Below are positions 1 through 6,406 of a stretch of DNA of 8,054 nucleotides, one piece after another. Source of the stretch: Leptospiraceae bacterium (GTDB taxonomy: Bacteria; Spirochaetota; Leptospiria; Leptospirales; Leptospiraceae); NCBI GenBank assembly GCA_027485405.1, contig JAIXRB010000127.1, forward strand, positions 1-8,054. Direction: 5' to 3'. The first letter of the stretch is position 1, and every line of letters starts with the position of its first letter. Made by a program: the position numbers and the translations under genes. The notes beneath the pieces were generated by a model. The model searched no databases and was not told where the DNA came from. It saw only the letters and a program-made list of their open reading frames with translations.

Positions 1-1
1 C

Positions 2-109
2 TATCAAAAAGCAATTGATCTCTCAATGACTTACCTAGGGATCGGACACTGTGAACAACACACGATACCTGAGCCTAATTTTCGAACATTTTTTTCTCAA
101 AGGGATTGA
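2..109 (+). CDS. C-terminal end of an unidentified upstream gene (5' partial)
   Basis: This frame is open from the window edge to a TGA at 107-109, about 35 codons, while the other two forward frames close early (TGA at 16-18 and again near 34). The readable tail runs from YQKAIDLSMTYLG to a mixed end FRTFFSQRD. It looks like ordinary protein rather than low-complexity read-through, but I do not recognise a family. The stop codon overlaps a TTGACT hexamer that could belong to the promoter of the next gene. With no start visible, coding status is an inference from the open frame and its position alone. Confidence 0.42.
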   Translation, partial: YQKAIDLSMTYLGIGHCEQHTIPEPNFRTFFSQRD

Positions 110-136
110 CTTATTCTAAGTTGTTGTAACTATCTA
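106..136 (+). promoter_or_regulatory. weak candidate promoter for the Tudor-repeat protein
   Basis: TTGACT at 106-111 is a good -35 match. The -10 is poor: TATCTA at 131-136 gives a 19-base spacer, and the better-looking TATAAG at 135-140 is too far away. It lies just upstream of the GAGGAG ribosome site at 146-151. Only the -35 is convincing. Confidence 0.25.
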
Positions 137-154
137 TAAGATTTTGAGGAGAAT

Positions 155-826
155 ATGAAAAAAGTTTTTGTCTATGTTGGTTTGATTTTTCTTTCGGGTT
201 TGTTGTATGCGCAAGCACAGTTTCAAGTTGGTGACCAAGTTTATGCTGAGTGGTCGAGCAACAGCTACTATAAAGCCACTATTTCTAAGATAGAAGGCAA
301 TACCATTGAAGTAAAATGGCAAGATGGGTCATCACCCACCATGTTAGATGCGGGAAAAGTGAAACCCAGAAAGGATCATGGCTTGCAAAGAAATCAAATC
401 TCAGATTGGGATGCATCGGACGTTGGACCTACAAAACCTGGTGAAATGACTCTATGGGAAGTGCTACCTATCTCAGATAAAAAAGCAGGAAAACAAATTT
501 ATGGTCTATATACAAATGGGCTTTACTACAAAGCCGTCGAACTCGAGAAAAAAGGCGCTGATACACTTGTTCGCTGGGATGATAACTCAGGGGAAATGTG
601 GACGAATAGTGTAAAACCTAGAAAAGGGCATGGTTTACAACCCGATTCTATAGGAGACCGGGAGCTAACAAAAGCAGAAATTGCGGAAAGAGAAAAAGCT
701 AAGCAAGTCGATACAACGAAATACGAAATCTCCTGTTCTAAGTTACGTTCGCGATCGGATTGTATGCGTTCCCTTTATCCCTGTGCATGGGCAGATCGAA
801 CTGGTTGTGGATATAGAGGTTATTGA
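155..826 (+). CDS. secreted protein with two Tudor/SH3-like repeats and a four-cysteine tail
   Basis: The start ATG follows a GAGGAG ribosome site (146-151) by 3 bases. The 223-residue product opens with a signal peptide (MKK, hydrophobic core 4-18, cleavage probably after A19 or A21), so it is exported. Two related repeats follow, at about 23-78 and 112-162. Each has a VGDQVYAEW- or IYGLYTNGLY-type strand, a shared YYKA, a VKW/VRW-D strand, and a closing VKPRKxHGLQ. This pattern resembles Tudor/Agenet-like small barrels. A charged helix (170-190) leads to a compact tail with Cys194, 203, 210 and 218, suitable for two disulfides in the periplasm or outside the cell. There is no lipobox, membrane anchor or catalytic motif. 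Its role is unknown; a binding or scaffold function is a guess. It appears monocistronic, with a hairpin 15 bases after the stop. Confidence 0.85.
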   Translation: MKKVFVYVGLIFLSGLLYAQAQFQVGDQVYAEWSSNSYYKATISKIEGNTIEVKWQDGSSPTMLDAGKVKPRKDHGLQRNQISDWDASDVGPTKPGEMTLWEVLPISDKKAGKQIYGLYTNGLYYKAVELEKKGADTLVRWDDNSGEMWTNSVKPRKGHGLQPDSIGDRELTKAEIAEREKAKQVDTTKYEISCSKLRSRSDCMRSLYPCAWADRTGCGYRGY

Positions 827-840
827 TAAAATTTGAAGAT

Positions 841-890
841 CAAGCCAGGTTTGATTCTCAACCAAAAAAATTGGGATGAGAATCGGCTTG
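841..890 (+). terminator. imperfect stem-loop after the Tudor-repeat gene, possible terminator
   Basis: CAAGCC (841-846) pairs with GGCTTG (885-890), and GATTCTCA (853-860) pairs with TGAGAATC (877-884). A 6-base bulge (847-852) sits on the left arm only. The 16-base loop can close further through CCAA/TTGG. The hairpin starts 15 bases after the stop at 826. The following bases are only moderately T-rich, so termination efficiency is uncertain. Confidence 0.45.
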
Positions 891-933
891 GTTCATTCTG
901 TTTGCTACTAAGATGATGACCGTTTCCTTCAAA

Positions 934-952
934 AATGACCATCATAGTCATT
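934..952 (+). promoter_or_regulatory. inverted repeat overlapping the -35, candidate operator
   Basis: AATGAC (934-939) and GTCATT (947-952) are perfect inverted half-sites around a 7-base spacer. The right half-site runs into the -35 hexamer at 951-956. A further TGAC lies at 917-920. Size and position suit a dimeric repressor site, but no regulator gene is adjacent. Confidence 0.35.
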
Positions 953-978
953 GACATTTTCGCGTGTGAGTGTATAAA
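951..978 (+). promoter_or_regulatory. strong sigma70-type promoter for the desaturase gene
   Basis: TTGACA at 951-956 is a perfect -35. TATAAA at 973-978 is a 5/6 match to the -10, with a 16-base spacer. Transcription would begin near 984-986, only a few bases before the ATG at 988. This argues against the in-frame GTG at 970, which lies inside the promoter, and predicts a near-leaderless transcript. Confidence 0.6.
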
Positions 979-987
979 GAAGCTACA

Positions 988-1767
988 ATGAGCTTTGATG
1001 AGATTCTTCCCTTTCTAGTTGTGTTCCTTGTTGGGACTTCTCTCGTTACGCTCCGCTATGTTTTGTTTGCAGGAATTGCTTACTACGCGTTTTGGAAGAA
1101 ATGGAAGGATAAATTTGCCCACCGCATCATCCAAGGAAAGCTCGCTGACATTTCCAAAATCAAGCACGAGATTTTTTACTCCCTCACAACCATGCTCATT
1201 TTTGGATTAGTCGGAGTTGGGATCTATACGGCAAAAATCAATGGTTACACAAATATATACAAAGACATTTCGGAGAGAGGCTGGGTCTATTTTGCATTCA
1301 GTGTGATAGCGATGATCCTCATTCATGATGCTTACTTTTACGTCACTCATAGGATGATGCACCACAAACTACTTTTTAAACATATGCATCTAGTTCACCA
1401 TAAATCAACGAATCCTTCCCCTTGGGCGGCTTTTTCTTTTCATCCCTACGAAGCAGTCGTTGAAGCAGGGATCGTTCCACTCATCGTTGCAATTATGCCC
1501 GTCCATGGTTTGGCGATTTTTTTGTTTTTATTGTATATGACATTTTTAAACGTGCTTGGGCACCTAGCTTTTGAAACTTTTCCTAAAGGTTTTGTCGGCA
1601 ATCGTCTAACAAATTGGCATAATACTACTACGCATCATAACATGCATCACAAATACTTTAATTGCAATTACGGTCTCTATTTTAATTGGTGGGATAAGAT
1701 ATTTAAAACAAATCACCCTGAATACCAAAGTCAATTTGATAAGATCACAGAAAGGCCATTGTTTTAA
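988..1767 (+). CDS. sterol desaturase / fatty acid hydroxylase family membrane protein
   Basis: This is a 259-residue integral membrane di-iron enzyme of the fatty acid hydroxylase superfamily, which uses oxygen to hydroxylate or desaturate lipid chains or sterol-like substrates. The histidine clusters are all present: HDAYFYVTHR with H113 and H121, HH at 125-126, HMHLVHH (H132, 134, 137, 138), HPYE with H152, and the C-terminal HNTTTHHNMHH (H211, 216, 217, 219, 220) before a GLYFNWWDK end. Hydrophobic segments lie near 8-35, 62-80, 97-116 and 160-195. I chose ATG 988 over GTG 970 because a strong promoter covers 970; AAGAAG at 977-982 could serve as a weak ribosome site. The stop is 2 bases from the stop of a convergent gene. 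Family assignment is firm; the lipid substrate is not readable from sequence. Confidence 0.93.
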   Translation: MSFDEILPFLVVFLVGTSLVTLRYVLFAGIAYYAFWKKWKDKFAHRIIQGKLADISKIKHEIFYSLTTMLIFGLVGVGIYTAKINGYTNIYKDISERGWVYFAFSVIAMILIHDAYFYVTHRMMHHKLLFKHMHLVHHKSTNPSPWAAFSFHPYEAVVEAGIVPLIVAIMPVHGLAIFLFLLYMTFLNVLGHLAFETFPKGFVGNRLTNWHNTTTHHNMHHKYFNCNYGLYFNWWDKIFKTNHPEYQSQFDKITERPLF

Positions 1768-1769
1768 AA

Positions 1770-2762
1770 TCAGTCATTCTCCTGTTCATTTTCAGAATTG
1801 AGATCTATTTCCCTATCCAATAGTTTGATATCTTGTAATGTTAGTTGAATCGCAATGCCGATCTGACGATTCATTTCTCTAATCAAAATCAAATCATCAA
1901 TCGTATGTTTTTTCGCAGGAACAAAAAATCGAGAAATCGCTGCTTCTCGTTCATTTATATCTTCTATATCTAAATAATAGCTTTGAGCCCAATGATGAAT
2001 CAATTCTTTTCTCAAGCTTTTCTCTTTATTATCAAGATCAGGTTGGTGATTGATTAAATACCATAGAGGCTCTGAAAAAATGCTGGAGTGGACAGGCGGA
2101 TTCCAAAACTCTTCTAACACTTTTTTTTCAGGTATAAAATCAATTTCAATAGCATATGTTGTTGCCTTATAGCCTAGAAAACCGGCAAAAGCTCCACCAA
2201 ATAAATTTACACCGGATTGAATTGTATCTGATTGCCATTGCACTCCACCAGATAAAATGGTAAAACCTGCAGTAACTAGAATCGAAAGTATCGTATACTC
2301 TTTGATAGATTCACGTTCTCTGTTTTGTAACACTCGAAGAAAATCATTCATCCGTTCCGAATAACAATGCATTTCTGAAGCAGAACCAGTGATATCTATT
2401 GTAGCAAATTTTATTGCCGCATTTAATCTCAGCTTTAATTTGTTCAATTCTATTATATGGTCATGTGCAATTGCTTTATTTCCTTCAGCATTTTTTAGTT
2501 TTATCATTTTCTTGAGTAGAGGTATCATCCCATACGCATTGGCGATATTCAACGATTTGCGAGAAAACTTATCCTTCAGAAGAGGATTCTCCAGGTATTC
2601 CTTAGAAACTTCTCTTTTTATGAAATTCTCTGGGTAATTGGGTAAGTCAGAACTATCTGAACAACTATAATTATTTTCTATAGGCTCCTTAACCTGCTTG
2701 TCTCTACATTGTAAAAAGATAAAGAATAACGAAAAAATAAATAGGAATAGTATTCGTCTCAT
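1770..2762 (-). CDS. hypothetical lipoprotein with a hydrophobic hairpin
   Basis: The 330-residue product begins with MRR, a hydrophobic stretch, and FIFLQC ending at Cys19, which fits the loose lipobox used by spirochaetes. Lipidation at Cys19 is likely but not certain. A helical, charged region (about 60-150) precedes two hydrophobic segments at 156-174 and 183-208 with small-residue-rich turns (SGGV, GGAFAGFLGY), looking like a membrane hairpin. A second soluble part has an aromatic-rich patch (EFWNPPVHSSIFSEPLWYL, 218-236) and a basic/acidic helical C-terminus that may form a coiled coil (295-325). I do not recognise the family. No clear Shine-Dalgarno is visible before the ATG at 2762. 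Its stop lies 2 bases from that of the desaturase, so the two transcripts must overlap in their tails unless termination is inside the genes. Confidence 0.8.
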   Translation of the reverse strand: MRRILFLFIFSLFFIFLQCRDKQVKEPIENNYSCSDSSDLPNYPENFIKREVSKEYLENPLLKDKFSRKSLNIANAYGMIPLLKKMIKLKNAEGNKAIAHDHIIELNKLKLRLNAAIKFATIDITGSASEMHCYSERMNDFLRVLQNRERESIKEYTILSILVTAGFTILSGGVQWQSDTIQSGVNLFGGAFAGFLGYKATTYAIEIDFIPEKKVLEEFWNPPVHSSIFSEPLWYLINHQPDLDNKEKSLRKELIHHWAQSYYLDIEDINEREAAISRFFVPAKKHTIDDLILIREMNRQIGIAIQLTLQDIKLLDREIDLNSENEQEND

Positions 2763-2884
2763 TTATGGTATGTAAGGTAGAGTTCAGACATTCTTAAGAA
2801 GTAATATTCAAATTTATATAACAACCCATCGCCGAATGGCTTCCTATAACAAAGTAGATGTGAAATGATGATCAATGCTTTTGT

Positions 2885-3241
2885 TCATTGTTCTAAAATA
2901 TCCTTGATTCCAGTAATGTAATAACCAGTTTCTCCAAAGCATGAATTGGGAATTCCAACGTGCTCTTCGTATTCCAAGACCATTCTTTGGCCCATAGACT
3001 GGTTTATTTTTTTTGCGATGTCTTCGTCTTTCACTGTAAAGTAGAATTTCTCTGCAACTGTTCCTGGCATGGTGACTAGAGCGATTTCGCCCTCCCAAGT
3101 TTTGCATATCCAACCTTTCTTGGAAAATTTCTGAACATAGCCAGCCCGATCACCCACTGAATAGCTCCAAGTAAGGACAAAAAAAGTATACCCTACAAAA
3201 AGACCAAGAATAACAGCTAAAAACCCAATCAATTTAAACAT
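2885..3241 (-). CDS. small membrane-anchored conserved hypothetical protein
   Basis: This 118-residue protein has one N-terminal hydrophobic helix (about 4-26) followed by a soluble domain, presumably periplasmic. The start has a GGTAGAG ribosome site just upstream. The segment SVGDRAGYVQKFSKKGWICKT (29-48, continuing WEGEI) is characteristic of a widespread small family that databases often mislabel as 6-phosphogluconate dehydrogenase; it has no dehydrogenase fold. Two cysteines, C46 and C101 (IPNSCFGET), could form a disulfide. The function is unknown. It lies divergent to glsA with about 180 bases between, and 122 bases from the lipoprotein gene on the same strand. An overlapping frame across 2844-3113 is a shadow of this gene. 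Confidence 0.82.
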   Translation of the reverse strand: MFKLIGFLAVILGLFVGYTFFVLTWSYSVGDRAGYVQKFSKKGWICKTWEGEIALVTMPGTVAEKFYFTVKDEDIAKKINQSMGQRMVLEYEEHVGIPNSCFGETGYYITGIKDILEQ

Positions 3242-3424
3242 ATCTCTACCTACTAAAATCCTTTTCGTTATTTGAACTTCAAAGATCTAAAATTGCCACA
3301 CTATTTTCGAGATAGGATCTGAAATTCTGGCGGAACTATTTATTTTTACGAAATCTTACAAAAAATGCCAGTAGACAGAAAGGTTTCCCTCGTTACTTTG
3401 AAATAGCAAGAATCTCGGAAACAA
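3242..3424. other. divergent intergenic region between the small membrane protein and glsA
   Basis: This 183-base non-coding stretch must carry both promoters. I see no convincing -35/-10 pair for either direction. A short palindrome TTGAA-C-TTCAA lies at 3272-3282. A CTGGCGG-containing segment near 3329 recurs inverted at the right end of the window. Nothing else stands out. Confidence 0.5.
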
Positions 3425-4351
3425 ATGTCCAAATCACTTCAAACAATACTAGACACCGCATGCAATTCCATAAGAGACCAAGTGGGTCGAGGTCGTGTCG
3501 CTGATTATATTCCTGCTCTAGCCAGAGTCGATATTCAAAAATTTGGCGCTTCTATACTAACGCTGGATGGTGAAGTGGCAAGCTACGGCGATGCTAAGGA
3601 ACCATTTTCGATTCAAAGTATATCAAAGGTTTTTTCCCTTACTTTGGTTTTAAATAGAATCGGAGATGAACTTTGGAAAAGAATTCATCATGAGCCATCT
3701 GGCAACGCTTTCAACTCAATTGTTCAGCTAGAGATGGAAAAAGGCATTCCAAGAAATCCATTTATTAACGCTGGAGCATTGGTGCTAAGTGACATTTTAC
3801 TCCAGGGTCATAAGCCAGAGTCTTGTCTTGTCAGTTTTCTGGAATTTATACATAGAGTTTCCAATGACCAATCCATCATTATTGATGAAGAAGTAGCTAT
3901 GTCTGAACTGGAAACAGCGCATAGAAATCTTAGCCTCGCAAATTTCATGAAAAGTTGCAATAACATAAATCATACGGTAAAGGATGTTATAAATTTCTAT
4001 AGTCATCACTGCTCCATTTCTATGAGTTGTGAGCAATTAAATCAGTCCTTGCTTTTTTTAGCAAAAGAAGGTTATGATCCCATCTCGAAGAATCAAATCA
4101 TATCTTCTGAGATGGCTAGGCGAATCAATTCTATCATGATGCTTTGCGGGCATTATGATGCTTCTGGTGACTTTGCTTATCGTGTCGGCTTGCCAGGAAA
4201 AAGCGGTGTAGGCGGAGGGATTGTAGTTATAGTTCCGGATGTTGGCATAATATGCGTTTGGTCACCAGGTTTGAATAAGAATGGAAATTCCTTAGCGGGA
4301 ACTTCTGCCCTTGAGGCAATTGCCAAAACATCCAACTGGAACATACTTTAG
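3425..4351 (+). CDS. glsA: glutaminase (L-glutamine amidohydrolase)
   Basis: This is a complete 308-residue cytoplasmic glutaminase of the serine beta-lactamase-like fold, hydrolysing L-glutamine to glutamate and ammonia. The active-site features are all visible: SxxK at S65-I-S-K68 within FSIQSISKVF, NPFINAG with N115, SE with E161, RN with N168, Y192 in the NFYSHHC segment, Y244 in GHYDASGDFAYR, and the glycine-rich KSGVGGG with V262. From E161 onward the residue numbers agree with the E. coli glutaminase YbaS as I recall it. Length is normal and the C-terminal WSPGLNKNGNSLAG block is intact. GGA at 3417-3419 is a modest ribosome site. No transporter or amidotransferase gene sits beside it, so context adds nothing to its role; nitrogen supply or acid response are the usual assignments. 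No sign of damage. Confidence 0.97.
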   Translation: MSKSLQTILDTACNSIRDQVGRGRVADYIPALARVDIQKFGASILTLDGEVASYGDAKEPFSIQSISKVFSLTLVLNRIGDELWKRIHHEPSGNAFNSIVQLEMEKGIPRNPFINAGALVLSDILLQGHKPESCLVSFLEFIHRVSNDQSIIIDEEVAMSELETAHRNLSLANFMKSCNNINHTVKDVINFYSHHCSISMSCEQLNQSLLFLAKEGYDPISKNQIISSEMARRINSIMMLCGHYDASGDFAYRVGLPGKSGVGGGIVVIVPDVGIICVWSPGLNKNGNSLAGTSALEAIAKTSNWNIL

Positions 4352-4378
4352 TCGGATCAATAGAGTTTTGATTTGATT

Positions 4379-4957
4379 TTAATTTTCCGAATGAAAATCC
4401 ATTAATTTCTGGATTTCGACTTGCAATTGATCGACAAGATTGCGCCAGTTATTCATCCATTGCTTGTAACCTTCTGGTCCCACAATATGAGTTACGGCCA
4501 GGATCGAAAGAAACGGTATCGCTCTCCGTTTGCACACTTTCGCAAGACCATAAGCTTCCGTATTTTCAACATGGAATTCGGACCATTGGACAATTGGTGG
4601 TTTTTCCATTTGTTGAATGGTAACTTCTGGAGGGGCATTGGTGATGACCTCTTTCCATTCTTTGGAGATGAGAGGGCTAGTTGGAAAAAAATTTTGATTC
4701 AGCTTGTCTATCCGATTCCCTTGGATATGACGGCAAAGTCTCAACGATGCTCCTAAGCCAAATGATGAAAAATTGTCTGAAAAGACAAAGTCACCAATTG
4801 AGAGTTTCGCCCAAGAGTATGCTCCAGCACCTCCCAGTAATAAGATACCATCGATTTTTGGGACATGGGAAATCAGCTCTTCCAGACTAAGGGCGGCCTC
4901 AAGGTTTCCGACACCTAAAGATTTTTTATTCACAATTGGATCTTTCTTCCAGATCAA
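4379..4957 (-). CDS. nucleoside phosphorylase/hydrolase-fold protein, futalosine hydrolase-like
   Basis: The 192-residue frame from TTG 4957 (AGGA 7 bases upstream) shows the PNP/UDP superfamily pattern: GVGNLEAA (15-22), ILLLGGAGAY (38-47), LSIGDFVFSD (52-61), and the late ENTEAYGLAKVCKRRAIPFL (131-150). The end ILAVTHIVGPEGYKQW resembles the RAISNxVxxRDxxxW end of futalosine hydrolase (MqnB) more than the ISD of MTA/SAH nucleosidase; the catalytic Asp of the latter is absent (T156/H157). The family's first strand is missing in this version. The same frame is open to 5041, adding 28 codons with EVIFAASVP, exactly such a strand, for 220 residues, the usual family length. No ATG, GTG or TTG exists in those 28 codons, so either the start is unusual (an ATT lies at 5033-5035) or the 5' end is damaged. 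Substrate is uncertain. Confidence 0.72.
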   Translation of the reverse strand: MIWKKDPIVNKKSLGVGNLEAALSLEELISHVPKIDGILLLGGAGAYSWAKLSIGDFVFSDNFSSFGLGASLRLCRHIQGNRIDKLNQNFFPTSPLISKEWKEVITNAPPEVTIQQMEKPPIVQWSEFHVENTEAYGLAKVCKRRAIPFLSILAVTHIVGPEGYKQWMNNWRNLVDQLQVEIQKLMDFHSEN

Positions 4958-4997
4958 TTCGATTTCCTGAGGATAGCAACTTCTGAAGGATATCGAT

Positions 4998-5180
4998 CTA
5001 GGTGACGGGATAGATGGTACGGAAGCCGCAAAAATTACTTCCTACTGCTATGTAGTCAAAGATTGGAGGATGGGAACTGGATTTACGGATAAACGAAGTC
5101 ATTTTTTCGCGATCTCTTAATAGATTAGGTACAAAAACGACAACCAGACGGAAGAAAAGGTACGATTCCTGTCCTATCAA
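4998..5180 (-). CDS. small ORF with a good ribosome site, doubtful gene
   Basis: This 60-codon frame starts with TTG 4 bases after AAGGAG (5185-5190), which itself lies directly after the stop of the upstream peptidase gene. The product starts with a short hydrophobic patch (YLFFRLVVVFVP) and has no recognised domain. It could be a real small protein, or the displaced 5' part of the nucleosidase gene. A shift of one base near 5042-5046 would join its DYIAV to the EVIFAASVP strand, although the fused protein would be longer than usual for that family. The ribosome site is the only positive evidence. Confidence 0.3.
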   Translation of the reverse strand: MIGQESYLFFRLVVVFVPNLLRDREKMTSFIRKSSSHPPIFDYIAVGSNFCGFRTIYPVT

Positions 5181-5191
5181 ATTTCTCCTTT

Positions 5192-6376
5192 TTAATATAA
5201 ATCTTTTTTAGTGAATCTATTGATTAAAATTTTACAAATATCAATTGTTTTCGAGAGAACAGTTTCTTTCCAAAGGTCAGAATCGGGATAAAAATAACGA
5301 TAAAATTTTCCATCAATTTTCTCTCTATTGCTTTCAAACCAAGTTCCGTGATGTCGAATTCTGTTTTCTGCTACGATTAAAAAAGTCGTTCTCAAAGCCT
5401 TCCAAAATGTTTGGTTACCAGTAGTTCCGAGCTCTACGGTCAATGGAAATAATTTCTTATGATTGGGGAAAACCTTTCCCAAAAAATCCGTGAAATCTCC
5501 TGCAGTTCTATAAAAAGCTACGTTTGAATCGGGTTTTAAGAGAGGTAATCCCTCAGAAATACTTTGAATATTCAGATCTTCTGAAGTATTTAACTCAGAA
5601 TTTTGGATAAGGACTACTCCATTTTCTCTGCCATGACCAGTGTGTAGGTCTAAATGCAAAATGGATTCATATTTATTTAATTTAGATTTGAAAAACTTTC
5701 TTAATCGTTTTACAACCAATTCAGGCTTCTTCCCTCCAAAGTACAATCCTTTTTTAAATTCGAACTGACCATTGACCAGCGCATCTGAAAAATTCTTAAT
5801 GCCTACTCTAAACATAATTCCAGTAAATCTAAAAATAAAAATTGTAAATTCTATAATATATATCGTAAAAGGAAATCTAGGGGTGAAAAAAGAAGAAAAT
5901 CTTTTATATCCTCTATTCTTTTCTTTTTTCGGAATTTTCTCTCTATTAAAAAAGAAATTTCGATTTAAATCGATATTGTTTTCATTCACCCTTTTCTTAT
6001 TTTCGAAACCGAAAGGGTTGATACCGTGTAAAAATAATAGGTCACATTTTAATTTTAAATCTCCTTGCAATACTTCAAGCATCAGCTTTCGCTGAATAGC
6101 ACTCCCAGCATACCCTTCCACACCATGTACACCTGAGCTTATCATAACTAGTTGTCTAGTTGACTTTTTCTTTCTTTTTAATAGGAAAACTTCAATTGGA
6201 TCCAGGTCTTTAGAAAATTGGATTTTATCTTTTTCTGAATTATAAAAATCGGATAGCAACAGTTTGGATAAACGTAGAAAATCTTTTCTACATTCTGAGT
6301 AGGATTCAAGGAAAAAATCTATATTCGATTTTCGTTGAATCTCTGATTCATATTCATATTCAAATTCTTTTCTCAT
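5192..6376 (-). CDS. M14-type zinc carboxypeptidase-like protein, DUF2817 family
   Basis: The 394-residue product carries the zinc peptidase signature of the DUF2817/M14 group. SSGVHGVEGYAGSAIQ supplies the H84-x-x-E87 metal pair, NNIDLNRNF (133-141) the substrate-binding Asn-Arg, HLDLHTGHG the third zinc ligand (H241 or H245), and TVELGT the catalytic glutamate E315. HGINPFGF and GLYFGGKKPEL are also typical of the family. It most likely cleaves a C-terminal or amide-linked residue from a peptide; the natural substrate of DUF2817 proteins is not known to me. There is no signal peptide, so it should be cytoplasmic, yet residues 168-193 form an unusually hydrophobic stretch. It lies 30 bases downstream of the receiver gene on the same strand and may be co-transcribed. 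Codon use is markedly AT-rich. The ribosome site is weak. Confidence 0.88.
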   Translation of the reverse strand: MRKEFEYEYESEIQRKSNIDFFLESYSECRKDFLRLSKLLLSDFYNSEKDKIQFSKDLDPIEVFLLKRKKKSTRQLVMISSGVHGVEGYAGSAIQRKLMLEVLQGDLKLKCDLLFLHGINPFGFENKKRVNENNIDLNRNFFFNREKIPKKEKNRGYKRFSSFFTPRFPFTIYIIEFTIFIFRFTGIMFRVGIKNFSDALVNGQFEFKKGLYFGGKKPELVVKRLRKFFKSKLNKYESILHLDLHTGHGRENGVVLIQNSELNTSEDLNIQSISEGLPLLKPDSNVAFYRTAGDFTDFLGKVFPNHKKLFPLTVELGTTGNQTFWKALRTTFLIVAENRIRHHGTWFESNREKIDGKFYRYFYPDSDLWKETVLSKTIDICKILINRFTKKDLY

Positions 6377-6406
6377 TTGAATGGACTTCTAGTATGAAAA
6401 CATTAA

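Noticed and set aside
970..987. GTG at 970 as the start of the desaturase gene
   Set aside because: It lies between a near-consensus -35 and -10 and has no ribosome site; ATG 988 is favoured.
2763..2884. Terminator between the small membrane protein and lipoprotein genes
   Set aside because: Only a 4-bp CCAT/ATGG stem with no T-run was found.
2844..3113. 89-codon minus-strand frame overlapping the small membrane protein gene
   Set aside because: It is rich in Arg and His with no family resemblance, and it overlaps a well-supported gene in another frame.
4421..4970. Several plus-strand frames of 65-111 codons
   Set aside because: They are antisense to the nucleosidase-like gene, whose motifs are clear; no ribosome sites or domains are visible.
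5772..6095. 107-codon plus-strand frame rich in Phe, Ser and Lys
   Set aside because: It is antisense to the zinc peptidase and its composition is what AT-rich complementary strand gives.
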